NCBI GenBank assembly: GCA_002359635.1
Contig: DENJ01000077.1
Location: 1-15,367, forward strand
Direction of reading: 5' to 3'
Length of the DNA stretch: 15,367 nt
From: Burkholderiales bacterium UBA2647
Lineage (GTDB): Bacteria > Pseudomonadota > Gammaproteobacteria > Burkholderiales > Burkholderiaceae_E
The notes under the pieces are model-generated. The model was given only the letters and a program-made list of their open reading frames with translations, ran no database searches and had not been told where the DNA came from. A program made the position numbers and the translations under genes. This document shows, piece after piece, positions 1 to 6,866 of the stretch. The first letter of the stretch is position 1; every line of letters begins with the position of its first letter.

Positions 1-204
1 CAAGTTAACCGTCTTGGCCACAACCTTGCCAACTTGAGCGCACTGTACGAAAACCTGAGCTCTGCTCGTAGCCGTGTTCTCGACACCGACTACGCCAACG
101 AGACCGCTCAGTTGACCAAGACCCAGATTCTTCAGCAAGCTGCTACTGCAATGTTGTCCCAGGCTAACGCCCAACCCAACGTTGTCTTGGCTCTCTTGAA
201 GTGA
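1..204 (+). CDS. fliC: Flagellin, C-terminal fragment (gene truncated by window start)
   Basis: Reading frame 1 is open from the first base to a TGA at 202-204 and gives 67 residues of the conserved flagellin C-terminal D0/D1 helix. It contains the typical run LSSARSRVLDTDYANETAQL and ends in ALLK, with the usual alternation of Gln, Ala and Leu near the end (TQILQQAA...LSQANAQPN). In the filament this helix packs with the N-terminal helix to form the inner tube, and it is also recognised during export. The N-terminus and central domain lie outside the window. The next gene, flaG, starts 42 bases downstream with no terminator between, so the two are probably co-transcribed. The identity as a flagellin is secure; whether it is the only flagellin in the genome cannot be seen. 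Confidence 0.95.
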   Translation, partial: QVNRLGHNLANLSALYENLSSARSRVLDTDYANETAQLTKTQILQQAATAMLSQANAQPNVVLALLK

Positions 205-246
205 TTTAGGGAGATTGTTTCCTAAGCGTTCAATGGGGAGAATGCC

Positions 247-651
247 ATGAGTAGCACTGCTTCTGTCAGCGCAGCTATGCCAAGCGTAGCCAGCGTCGCA
301 AATCGGGTCACGCCGAACGTGGTTGCTAATCCGCAACCCCGCTCTGGCCAAGCCGAGGCGGTTGCTCAGCAGATCACCGCGGCGCGTACGGTTAACGCTC
401 CGAGTGTCCAAGAAACCGCCAAAGTAAGTCGAGAGACGGTCGAAGCTGCCGCCAACAAGATTCAAAGCTTCGTATCGTCCATGAGTCGTGATTTGAATAT
501 TTTTGTTGATTCGTCGAGCGGGAAGGCTGTGATTCGTGTTGTCGACCCGCAATCGAGCGAGACTGTGCGCCAGATTCCTGGTGAGGAAGCGCTCAGACTG
601 GCCCGGACGATTGATTATTTGTCTAGCATGCTGGTCAGCCAGAAGGCTTGA
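247..651 (+). CDS. flaG: FlaG family flagellar protein
   Basis: This 134-residue protein has a Ser/Ala/Val-rich, probably disordered first half (about residues 1-70). The compact FlaG domain follows at about 75-132: LNIFVDSSSGKAVIRVVDP, then a RQIPGEEALRLA helix and a final hydrophobic stretch. FlaG proteins are small flagellin-associated proteins thought to influence filament length; the biochemical role is not settled. The ATG at 247 follows GGGGAG (235-240) at good spacing, which supports this start. It sits directly after flagellin and is closed by a strong terminator, so flagellin-flaG looks like a complete transcription unit. fliD, which often follows flaG, is absent here. Confidence 0.9.
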   Translation: MSSTASVSAAMPSVASVANRVTPNVVANPQPRSGQAEAVAQQITAARTVNAPSVQETAKVSRETVEAAANKIQSFVSSMSRDLNIFVDSSSGKAVIRVVDPQSSETVRQIPGEEALRLARTIDYLSSMLVSQKA

Positions 652-696
652 TGAGATCTCTGCTACCTTTGCCGAGGTAGCGTCGTTCTCAACTTC

Positions 697-736
697 AAAA
701 CCCGCAACGCTCGCCAAAGCGTTCGCGGGTTTTGTT
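697..736 (+). terminator. Rho-independent terminator after flaG
   Basis: The left arm AAAACCCGCAACGC pairs with GCGTTCGCGGGTTTT on the right (one bulged G), with a loop of about 8 bases. A T-rich tail (TTTTGTTTT) follows. It lies 45 bases after the flaG stop. A second, weaker hairpin (GCTACC/GGTAGC, 662-681) sits between the stop codon and this terminator. Confidence 0.9.
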
Positions 737-996
737 TTGGCTGACAGTTTCGCGTCCATAGCCAGTTTACGGCGACATTTAAAAAAAAGATTAGCGATGG
801 GTTGACTTTTTGTCGACACATCGAAAAGTCCATGCTTCAACCTGCCATTCGGTACACGATCTTGGCCGTCGACATCGCCCCCAAATAACAACACCCCCTC
901 TAAAGTAGGGATGCCATCGAAGGGCTGGAAACTAGACTTTGTGTTCTCCATGTTGGGGCTTACGGGCAGTATGAATTTTTCGTTTAATCTCTCTTT
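737..996 (+). promoter_or_regulatory. Untranslated leader region upstream of flhA
   Basis: About 260 bases separate the flaG terminator from flhA, and I find no convincing gene in them. The region must hold the flhA-flhF-flhG-fliA promoter if that operon starts here, but I could not identify clear sigma-70, sigma-54 or sigma-28 elements. Visible structure includes an A8 run (near 780-788), an inverted repeat at 804-830, and a sequence resembling half of an enterobacterial FlhDC box around 874-890 (ATCGC, then AAATAACA) with no second half-site at the expected distance. No purine-rich ribosome binding site precedes the flhA ATG; the last 25 bases are pyrimidine-rich. Confidence 0.4.
804..830. 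repeat. Inverted repeat in flhA leader
   Basis: GACTTTT (804-810) and AAAAGTC (824-830) form perfect 7-base arms around a 13-base centre that contains the self-complementary TGTCGACA. The dyad could be an operator or an mRNA stem. No regulator can be assigned from the sequence. Confidence 0.4.
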
Positions 997-3090
997 ATGC
1001 GCGCACTGGTAGCAAACGCTCTCTCGAGCATCCCGATTTCTCAGATCGCGGCCCCACTGCTGGTGCTGTTGGTACTGGGCTTGATGCTTTTGCCCTTGCC
1101 GCCGCTGGCACTCGATATCTTTTTCACCTTCAATATCGGCGTGTCGATGATCATCCTGCTCACGGCGCTGCAGTTGAAGTCTTTTAAAGATATGGTGGCC
1201 TTCCCCACCATTCTGCTGGTCACCACGCTGCTGAGGCTCTCGCTCAACGTCGCCTCCACCCGGGTGGTGTTGATGCAAGGCCATACGGGTCCAGATGCAG
1301 CAGGTAAGGTGATCGAGTCGTTTGCCCAGGTGCTTGTTGGCGGTAACTATGTGGTTGGGGTGATTGTTTTTATCGTGGTCACCATCATTAATTTCGTGGT
1401 GATCACGAAGGGCGCTGGCCGCGTGGCCGAAGTTTCTGCTCGATTCACCTTGGACGCGATGCCCGGTAAGCAAATGGCCATCGATGCTGATTTGAATGCG
1501 GGCATTATTCGTGATGATGAAGCCAAGCGGCGCCGGGCTGATGTTGCCCAGGAAGCTGATTTTTACGGCTCCATGGATGGTGCGTCCAAGTTTGTGCGTG
1601 GCGACGCCATCGCCGGCATCATCATCCTGATCATCAACTTGCTTGGCGGTATCGCCGTGGGCATGTTGCAATTCGATCTGCCTTTTATGAAGGCACTTGA
1701 AACCTACGCCACGCTCGCCGTGGGCGACGGTCTGGTCGCTCAAGTGCCCGCGCTGATTGTTTCGACAGCCGCTGGTGTGGTGGTGACCCGGGTGGCAACC
1801 GATGAGGATTTCGGCGAACAGGTGGCCAGCCAACTCGGCGCCTCGGCCTTTCCCCTCTTTCTTGCGGCCATCATCCTAGGCATCTTGGGTGTGATCCCGG
1901 GGATGCCTCACTTTGCCTTTCTTACATTTGCAGTGGCTTTTGCCGCGGTCGGCTATGCCTTGCATCGCCGTGCCAAGGCTGAACTGCTGCGCGTGGCGAC
2001 TGTTGAGGCCGCAGCCAAGGCGCCCAGTGAGGAAGTGAATTGGAGCGATGTGCCGGTGGTCGAGCCCTTGTCACTTGAGCTTGGCTATCGCCTTATTCGT
2101 CTGGTAGACGCAGGCGACCAATCTGATCTGATCAAGCGTATTCGTGCGATTCGTAAAAAGTTTGTTGCTGAAGTTGGTTTCCTGATTCCTTCGGTCCATG
2201 TTCGCGACAACTTGCAACTCCCCCCTGAAAACTACCGCTTCATGATTTTCGGCGCCGAAGTCGCCCGAGGCCAAATCCTGCCCGACCGTTTTTTAGCGAT
2301 AGAGCCCGCAACAGAGCCCGCCCATCTCGATGGTGTTCGGGTACTTGATCCCACCTTCAAGATGCCAGCTGTCTGGATTTATCCCAACCAGCGTGATTCA
2401 GCGCTCGCCAAAGGCTATACCGTGGTCGAACCCTCGGTCGTGCTCGCCACCCATCTTGACCAAATCGTGCGTATGCATGCCCATGAGTTATTGGGCCGCC
2501 AGGAGGTGCAAGATCTGGTTGATCATTTCCGCGCCCGCTTCCCGAAACTGGTCGAAGAAACCGTGCCAAAGAACGTGTCTTTGCAGGTGGTTCAGAAAAT
2601 GCTGCAACTTTTGCTGGAAGAAGGCATACCGATTCGCGATTTCCGCACGGTTTTGGAAGTCGCTGCCGAACAAGCTGGTAAGGATCCTCAACCTTTGCAA
2701 TTGCTTGCACCGCTTCGTTTTGCCCTCAGGCGCACGATCGTACAAGAAGTTTTTGGCGATGCGCCTTCGATCCGGGTAGCGGCCGTACACCCCGACTTTG
2801 AGCGAATCATCGAGCAGGCGGTCGGCAATTTGCCGGTGGCCCCCGATGGTGCGATCGAACCAGGCCTGATGCGTTTTTACGAAGGCGAAGTGACAGCCGT
2901 CGTTGATGATATGGAATCGCTTGGCTTGCCGCCCGTCATTGTTGCTTCAGCTCGCAACAGGCTGACCTTGTCACGGATTGCCAGAAAAGTGAGGCCTCAG
3001 GCCGTTGTTCTCGGTATGAACGAAATGCCTGTGGATGCCGATTTGTCTTTTCACCGGGTGATTTGCTCACGTCAGGGGGCTAGCCAGTGA
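997..3090 (+). CDS. flhA: Flagellar type III export gate protein FlhA
   Basis: This 697-residue protein is full length for FlhA, the large integral membrane ring of the flagellar export gate. Eight hydrophobic segments fill about residues 18-325. The conserved cytoplasmic FHIPEP loop (about 138-204) is intact, with TKGAGRVAEVSARF, the MPGKQMAIDADLNAG run and QEADFYGSMDGASKFVRGD. The C-terminal cytoplasmic domain (about 350-697) docks substrates and chaperones in known FlhA proteins, including FlgN, encoded nearby at 6380-6793. The ATG at 997 is the first start after an in-frame stop at 985-987, and residues from 18 on match the family N-terminus. No Shine-Dalgarno sequence precedes it. flhB, commonly just upstream, is missing from this position. 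flhF begins inside its stop codon. Confidence 0.97.
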   Translation: MRALVANALSSIPISQIAAPLLVLLVLGLMLLPLPPLALDIFFTFNIGVSMIILLTALQLKSFKDMVAFPTILLVTTLLRLSLNVASTRVVLMQGHTGPDAAGKVIESFAQVLVGGNYVVGVIVFIVVTIINFVVITKGAGRVAEVSARFTLDAMPGKQMAIDADLNAGIIRDDEAKRRRADVAQEADFYGSMDGASKFVRGDAIAGIIILIINLLGGIAVGMLQFDLPFMKALETYATLAVGDGLVAQVPALIVSTAAGVVVTRVATDEDFGEQVASQLGASAFPLFLAAIILGILGVIPGMPHFAFLTFAVAFAAVGYALHRRAKAELLRVATVEAAAKAPSEEVNWSDVPVVEPLSLELGYRLIRLVDAGDQSDLIKRIRAIRKKFVAEVGFLIPSVHVRDNLQLPPENYRFMIFGAEVARGQILPDRFLAIEPATEPAHLDGVRVLDPTFKMPAVWIYPNQRDSALAKGYTVVEPSVVLATHLDQIVRMHAHELLGRQEVQDLVDHFRARFPKLVEETVPKNVSLQVVQKMLQLLLEEGIPIRDFRTVLEVAAEQAGKDPQPLQLLAPLRFALRRTIVQEVFGDAPSIRVAAVHPDFERIIEQAVGNLPVAPDGAIEPGLMRFYEGEVTAVVDDMESLGLPPVIVASARNRLTLSRIARKVRPQAVVLGMNEMPVDADLSFHRVICSRQGASQ

Positions 3091-4595
3091 GTAGCAGTGC
3101 GGGCACAGGACCGCGGCGCTTCGTCGCTTCAACCGCCACCGAAGCCCTCTCGATGGTCAAGCAGGCCATCGGACCTGACGCGATTCTGCTCTCGAACCGG
3201 GAAGTCGATGAGGGCATTGAGATCATCGCCATGGCGCAGGATCAATTTAAGGAAATTGCGCCCAGGGCGGCTGCTCGCAGCCAGGTGCCGCCAGCCCAAT
3301 TCAGCAAGCCGACCCTGCGCTCCTTCGATGATGATCCCGGTGTCGGTATCTCGAGTGGTGCGGACCGCCACCCACGACCCGAGAGCCTAAGACCTCGCTC
3401 CGATAGCGCGATTCGAACCGCCAACCACAAGTTGATCATCGCTGACGTTGCTGATCGGCCAATGCGAAACCTTGACGGTTCGCCGGTGTTTTCGCCTGAT
3501 ATGGCAGCTGCCCATTTTCGCTCAGAGCCCGGCGTCTCGATTGCCAAGACGCAGCAAGAAACCGCAGCGCAAGCAAAAGCCGCCGCCGATGCTGCGCAGC
3601 AGGCCCAGGCTGCAGCCGCCGCAGACCCGGCCCTGAGCGATCTTGCTGAGCGTTTGATGGGCCAGGTGAGCGAGGTCAAGCACCTGTTGCAGTCGCATAT
3701 CGCGGGCAACACCTGGAATCAACTCAAAGGAGTCTCACCCGCTCGGGCCGAGATGCTTAAGCGTTTGCTCGCCGCTGGATTTTCGCCCGCCCTGGCGACC
3801 TCCTTGCTCGAAGAACTCGGCGACGTTGACGAAGACAGTTCCGTGTTTAGCGCACTCACGCAACCGCTCGCTAAGCGCATGCGCACCATCGATCCGATGT
3901 CCTTGTTTGATGAGGGCGGCGTTTTTGCCTTTATCGGACCCACCGGCGTGGGTAAAACCACGACCGTCGCGAAAATCGCTGCACGCTGCGTGATGCGCTT
4001 CGGCCGAAAATCGGTATCGCTCCTGTCGACCGATACCTACCGAATCGGGGCCCTAGAGCAGCTGCGCGTTTTTGGCAAAATTCTCGGCCTGCCCGTCACG
4101 GCGCTTCGCGATGCTGAGGATTTAACCGCCCGGATTCAAGAACTCGAAAAGTTTCATGTGGTGCTGATCGATACAGCCGGGATGGGCCAGCGCGATGTGA
4201 AAATGGTCGAGCAGCTCAAGGTGCTTTCAGACGGCTACAAGCAAGCGCAACGCCTGCTGGTGATGTCCGCCACCACCAGCCTTCAAACCATGCAAGACGT
4301 GATTCAGGCCCACTCACAAGGTCGCAACGGCGGGATCAAAGCATGCGTGATTACCAAAGTCGACGAAGCGATGAGTCTGGCGCCTTCAGTCGACTGTCTG
4401 ATCCGTCACGACCTCCCGCTGCTTTTTATCGGCAACGGCCAGCAAGTACCCGAGGATTTGCATGTTGCCGATCCTCGATATCTTGCGCATCGATCGCTTC
4501 AGCCACGTTCGATGTCCGCCGATTTCGAGCCCGAAGACGAGATGGTGCCCGCGATGATTGCTGATAACATCTCCGAGTGGGCAAAACGGCGATGA
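3087..4595 (+). CDS. flhF: Flagellar biosynthesis GTPase FlhF
   Basis: This 502-residue SRP-type GTPase directs the position and number of flagella in polarly flagellated bacteria. The N-terminal segment (about 10-50) starts RRFVASTATEALSMVKQAIG, typical of FlhF. A long Ala/Gln-rich linker follows (about 155-180). The NG domain has P-loop GPTGVGKT (284-291), DTYRIGALEQLR (316-327), DTAG (362-365) and TKVDEA (423-428, the guanine specificity motif). All GTPase motifs look intact. The GTG start at 3087 overlaps the flhA TGA (GTGA) and is preceded by AGGGGG at 3074-3079 with 7-base spacing, so translation is probably coupled to flhA. The partner FlhG follows, but with a degenerate nucleotide site. 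Confidence 0.96.
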   Translation: MSSSAGTGPRRFVASTATEALSMVKQAIGPDAILLSNREVDEGIEIIAMAQDQFKEIAPRAAARSQVPPAQFSKPTLRSFDDDPGVGISSGADRHPRPESLRPRSDSAIRTANHKLIIADVADRPMRNLDGSPVFSPDMAAAHFRSEPGVSIAKTQQETAAQAKAAADAAQQAQAAAAADPALSDLAERLMGQVSEVKHLLQSHIAGNTWNQLKGVSPARAEMLKRLLAAGFSPALATSLLEELGDVDEDSSVFSALTQPLAKRMRTIDPMSLFDEGGVFAFIGPTGVGKTTTVAKIAARCVMRFGRKSVSLLSTDTYRIGALEQLRVFGKILGLPVTALRDAEDLTARIQELEKFHVVLIDTAGMGQRDVKMVEQLKVLSDGYKQAQRLLVMSATTSLQTMQDVIQAHSQGRNGGIKACVITKVDEAMSLAPSVDCLIRHDLPLLFIGNGQQVPEDLHVADPRYLAHRSLQPRSMSADFEPEDEMVPAMIADNISEWAKRR

Positions 4596-4677
4596 AGTTA
4601 GCAAATCCAGGATCAAGCGTACTGACAATCGCAACAAAAACAGACAAGATCATGGGTTTTGGTTTGAGGCTAACTTC
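4594..4677. repeat. Inverted repeat bracketing the flhF-flhG spacer
   Basis: GAAGTTAGC (4594-4602, starting within the flhF TGA) is repeated in exact inverted form as GCTAACTTC (4669-4677), 66 bases apart. The arms enclose most of the 109-base gap between flhF and the likely flhG start. They could form a long mRNA hairpin that modulates flhG translation, or be a relic of a small inserted element. No target-site duplication is visible. Confidence 0.35.
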
Positions 4678-4704
4678 TCAACATGCAAAGAAAGACGAGC
4701 AAAT

Positions 4705-5538
4705 ATGACTGATCTTCAGACGTCCACTACCGGTCTAGGATCAAGCGATCAGGCCGCTGGATTACGCCAACTGTTTGGCGAAGGATTTGCCCGCGTTTGG
4801 TGTTTGGTGTCCTCACTACCTGGTGACCCCACGGTGATGGTGGCGCTTGGTGCTGCCAACGCCCTGCGTCGGGCCGGGCAACGGGTCTTGCTTGTTGATG
4901 AGGTACCGCTCACCAACCGTAATCTGCTCGGTGGCACGCCTTTTCCGGTGCGCTACGATCTCGGCCAGGCGTTTGCAGGTTCCATCGGCATTGAGAAGGT
5001 CGTAAAACCGGTCGGTGATCGGCTCTGGTATTGCGTGGCGACCAAATTGCGTCGCGCCAAGGAAGACAAAAAAGCCAGGCCGCCCACGCTCGCCCAGCGT
5101 TTGCAGGCCGCTGGGATCGATATCGATGTGGTGATCGTTGCCAGTACCGATCCCCATCGGGGCACCCATCAATTGTTTGCAGACGACATGGAGTACATCC
5201 TGATCTCAGGCACCGACGACGAGGCGATCAGCCGTAGCCTTCATATGGTGCAGGAACTGGGTGTTTTGTTTGGCGGCGATCCGATTCCTGTATTGACGGT
5301 GGGCGGTGGATCGGCTGAAGCCGGGCAGGCCTCATTCGACACATTGCAAGAGCGCGCCTATGAACTCATGGATCAGCCGCTTGAGCATCAGGGCTGGGTT
5401 CGCGCCATGCAATTTGCCAGCGCCGAAGGCGAGGACGCATCAATGCTGGTCCCAGCCAGCCTCTACAGGATGATGGCGGGCAAGATCTTTCCTGAGGGCG
5501 TGGTCCAAGACCATAACGCAAACGCTGAGGCGACATGA
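4705..5538 (+). CDS. flhG: FlhG/FleN-like MinD-family protein with degenerate nucleotide-binding site
   Basis: This 277-residue protein (from ATG 4705) belongs to the MinD/ParA-like FlhG family, which restricts flagellar number and acts with FlhF. The N-terminal DQAAGLR (15-21) matches the DQAxxLR helix that stimulates FlhF GTPase in studied FlhG proteins. The place where the Walker A loop GKGGxGKT should be reads VSSLPGDPTVMV (35-46), with no Lys and no Gly-Lys-Thr. LLVDE (62-66) keeps the Asp that follows strand 2 in MinD. The Walker B region (VVIVAS, 142-147) lacks the usual Asp-Thr. ATP binding is therefore doubtful. An in-frame extension back to 4558 exists, but it overlaps flhF and its 49 residues look unrelated. 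ATG 4705 places DQAxxLR near the N-terminus as usual. The ribosome binding site is weak (AAAGACGAG). Confidence 0.85.
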   Translation: MTDLQTSTTGLGSSDQAAGLRQLFGEGFARVWCLVSSLPGDPTVMVALGAANALRRAGQRVLLVDEVPLTNRNLLGGTPFPVRYDLGQAFAGSIGIEKVVKPVGDRLWYCVATKLRRAKEDKKARPPTLAQRLQAAGIDIDVVIVASTDPHRGTHQLFADDMEYILISGTDDEAISRSLHMVQELGVLFGGDPIPVLTVGGGSAEAGQASFDTLQERAYELMDQPLEHQGWVRAMQFASAEGEDASMLVPASLYRMMAGKIFPEGVVQDHNANAEAT

Positions 5539-5588
5539 GCGTCAGCGCACTTGATCACTTTCTGCTGCGGCGATCGGCCTGCCACTGA
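5535..5588 (+). CDS. Possible 17-codon coupling mini-ORF between flhG and fliA
   Basis: ATG at 5535 overlaps the flhG stop (ATGA) and is preceded by GAGG at 5527-5530. It encodes MSVSALDHFLLRRSACH and stops with TGA at 5586-5588, two bases before the fliA ATG (TGAGCATG). Since fliA has no ribosome binding site of its own, ribosomes finishing this peptide could reinitiate on fliA. The alternative is that ATG 5535 was once the fliA start and an indel broke the frame, or that the ORF is coincidental. The peptide resembles no family I know. Confidence 0.35.
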   Translation: MSVSALDHFLLRRSACH

Positions 5589-5590
5589 GC

Positions 5591-6301
5591 ATGCGCGCCA
5601 GAGGCTATGGTCGTAGCGACACGCTCGGCGTTGAGGCGCAGCTCAAGCAGCATGCGCCGATGGTTCGGCGCATTGCGATGCAGGTTGCCTCGCGTCTGCC
5701 CCGTAATGTGATGCTCGATGATTTGATTCAAGAAGGCATGATGGGTTTGCTCGATGCGATCAACCGCTACGAACCCAAGCCTGGCGCCACCTTTGAGACC
5801 TATGCTAAAGCCCGGATCCGGGGCGCGATCTACGACTCGCTGCGCGAAGAAGATGTGATTCCTCGGCATGTGCGCGACAAGCTCACGCAAGTCGAGCGAA
5901 CCGCAGAGGAGTTAAGACAAGTGCTCGGGCGCCCGCCGGAAGATAACGAGATCGCCTCTCATCTGGGCATGTCCATCGATGATTATTTCGCCATACTTGA
6001 CTCGGCCATGTCGATCACGGTCGTTGATGACGAACTACCGGATGTGATCGATGAGAGTGCGGACCAGACCAAAGCCTTGCAACAAAAGCAACTCGCGGGC
6101 CGCATTGAGACAAAGCTCAAGGAACTACCTGAGCGTGAGAGACTGGTGCTCGCCCTGCACTATCAGCAGGATTTGAGTTTTCGGGAAGTCGCCTATGTGA
6201 TGGAACTCACGCCTGGTCGAATCTCTCAGCTACACACCCAGGCGCTCGTGCGTCTGCGAGGCATGCTGGCAAAAGAGCAGGAAGAAAGCAAGCCTGATTA
6301 G
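5591..6301 (+). CDS. fliA: RNA polymerase sigma factor FliA (sigma-28)
   Basis: This 236-residue flagellar sigma factor directs late flagellar promoters (flagellin, chemotaxis, motor genes). Region 2 is clear: LPRNVMLDDLIQEGMMGLLDAI (about 36-57), then FETYAKARIRGAIYDSLREED (68-88). Region 3 covers about 95-145. Region 4 has LPERERLVLALHYQ (179-192) and the helix-turn-helix SFREVAYVMELTPGRISQLHTQAL (196-219). The length is normal. ATG 5591 is the first start after an in-frame stop at 5552-5554. It lacks a Shine-Dalgarno sequence and starts two bases after a mini-ORF stop, which suggests coupling to flhG translation. Its antagonist FlgM is encoded on the opposite strand at 6867-7241, converging on fliA. 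Confidence 0.97.
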   Translation: MRARGYGRSDTLGVEAQLKQHAPMVRRIAMQVASRLPRNVMLDDLIQEGMMGLLDAINRYEPKPGATFETYAKARIRGAIYDSLREEDVIPRHVRDKLTQVERTAEELRQVLGRPPEDNEIASHLGMSIDDYFAILDSAMSITVVDDELPDVIDESADQTKALQQKQLAGRIETKLKELPERERLVLALHYQQDLSFREVAYVMELTPGRISQLHTQALVRLRGMLAKEQEESKPD

Positions 6302-6311
6302 GCTGGGATTT

Positions 6312-6376
6312 GGGCTGAACCTAGGCTGTTTGACGTGTTTTGATTCGGGTTGAATCTAGGCTGTTTGACGTGCTTT
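6312..6376. repeat. Two-copy 30-base tandem repeat, 35-base period, between fliA and flgN
   Basis: Bases 6312-6341 and 6347-6376 are aligned copies of a 30-base unit with 27 identical positions (three differences: 4th, 9th and 27th bases). The core CTAGGCTGTTTGACGTG is identical in both. A small hairpin GATTC/GAATC lies at the junction (6342-6356). Another, AGCCT/AGGCT (6291-6304), spans the fliA stop. A T7 run (6374-6380) follows the second copy but has no good GC stem in front of it. The repeat fills the convergent gap between the two operons. Confidence 0.75.
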
Positions 6377-6379
6377 TTT

Positions 6380-6793
6380 TCAGGCGCGGGCTGAGAGCCG
6401 TGAACCAGGCTTAATTGCGCGATGCTCGTTGCCGTAGGTTTCATCCGAAACCGTGTTCTCATGAAGCGCTTTGAGGGCGCTGAATCGATGCAAATTGATC
6501 TTGATCAATTCGGCGGCAACCCGACGGTCGACCGAGGCAGCTTCCATCAAATGGTTGATCCGTTGGCGTTGATCATCAGGCAGATTCTCGAGTCGCTCCC
6601 TGAGACCTTCCAGACCGCCTGGGAATCGACTGATCACGAGCAAGGCTTCCTGCAATTTGGGCACAACATGATTCAGTTGTTGCCAGTCGCCTTTTTCAAT
6701 CGAGGCACGTTGGTTCGCCATACATTCGCCAACAAAAACAATAAATTCGACCAGATCTTGCTCGGTTACCGGTACTTCCATCAGTGAATTCAC
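6380..6793 (-). CDS. flgN: Flagellar export chaperone FlgN
   Basis: This helical protein of 137 residues (133 if the internal ATG is used) matches FlgN, the chaperone that keeps hook-filament junction proteins FlgK and FlgL soluble and brings them to FlhA. Visible features are an N-terminal amphipathic helix (TEQDLVEFIVFVGECM), a central helix with EALLVISRFPGGLEGLRERL, and a C-terminal tail rich in Arg. Sequence conservation in FlgN is low, so the call leans on helical character, length and position last in flgA-flgM-flgN. The start is either GTG at 6793 or ATG at 6781. Neither has a strong ribosome binding site; the GTG lies in a 10-base palindrome (GTGAATTCAC, 6784-6793). Confidence 0.85.
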   Translation of the reverse strand: MNSLMEVPVTEQDLVEFIVFVGECMANQRASIEKGDWQQLNHVVPKLQEALLVISRFPGGLEGLRERLENLPDDQRQRINHLMEAASVDRRVAAELIKINLHRFSALKALHENTVSDETYGNEHRAIKPGSRLSARA

Positions 6794-6816
6794 GCAAGCA
6801 CCATCGTTTTAGTAAT

Positions 6817-6863
6817 GAGATAAGTTTGATCTCAAGCATCATCGAGACGCCCGAGATCGATGA
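6817..6863 (-). other. Two hairpins in the flgM-flgN spacer
   Basis: Just after the flgM stop, on the minus strand, TCATCGA and TCGATGA pair with 7-base arms (6839-6863). Next, GAGAT and ATCTC pair with 5-base arms (6817-6833). No T-tract follows, so these look more like RNA stability or attenuation elements that could lower flgN relative to flgM than a full terminator. Confidence 0.4.
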
Positions 6864-6866
6864 GGG

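Noticed and set aside
536..805. 89-codon plus-strand ORF over flaG and its terminator
   Set aside because: It overlaps flaG in another frame and runs through the terminator; no ribosome binding site.
874..890. Possible FlhDC box before flhA
   Set aside because: Only one approximate half-site (ATCGC then AAATAACA) is visible; the inverted partner half-site at the expected spacing is missing.
4558..4704. In-frame 49-residue N-terminal extension of FlhG
   Set aside because: It overlaps the flhF end, reads as unconserved polar sequence, and would bury the DQAxxLR motif, which normally lies near the N-terminus.
6374..6380. T7 run as a fliA terminator
   Set aside because: No stable GC stem precedes it; the neighbouring copies are direct, not inverted, repeats.
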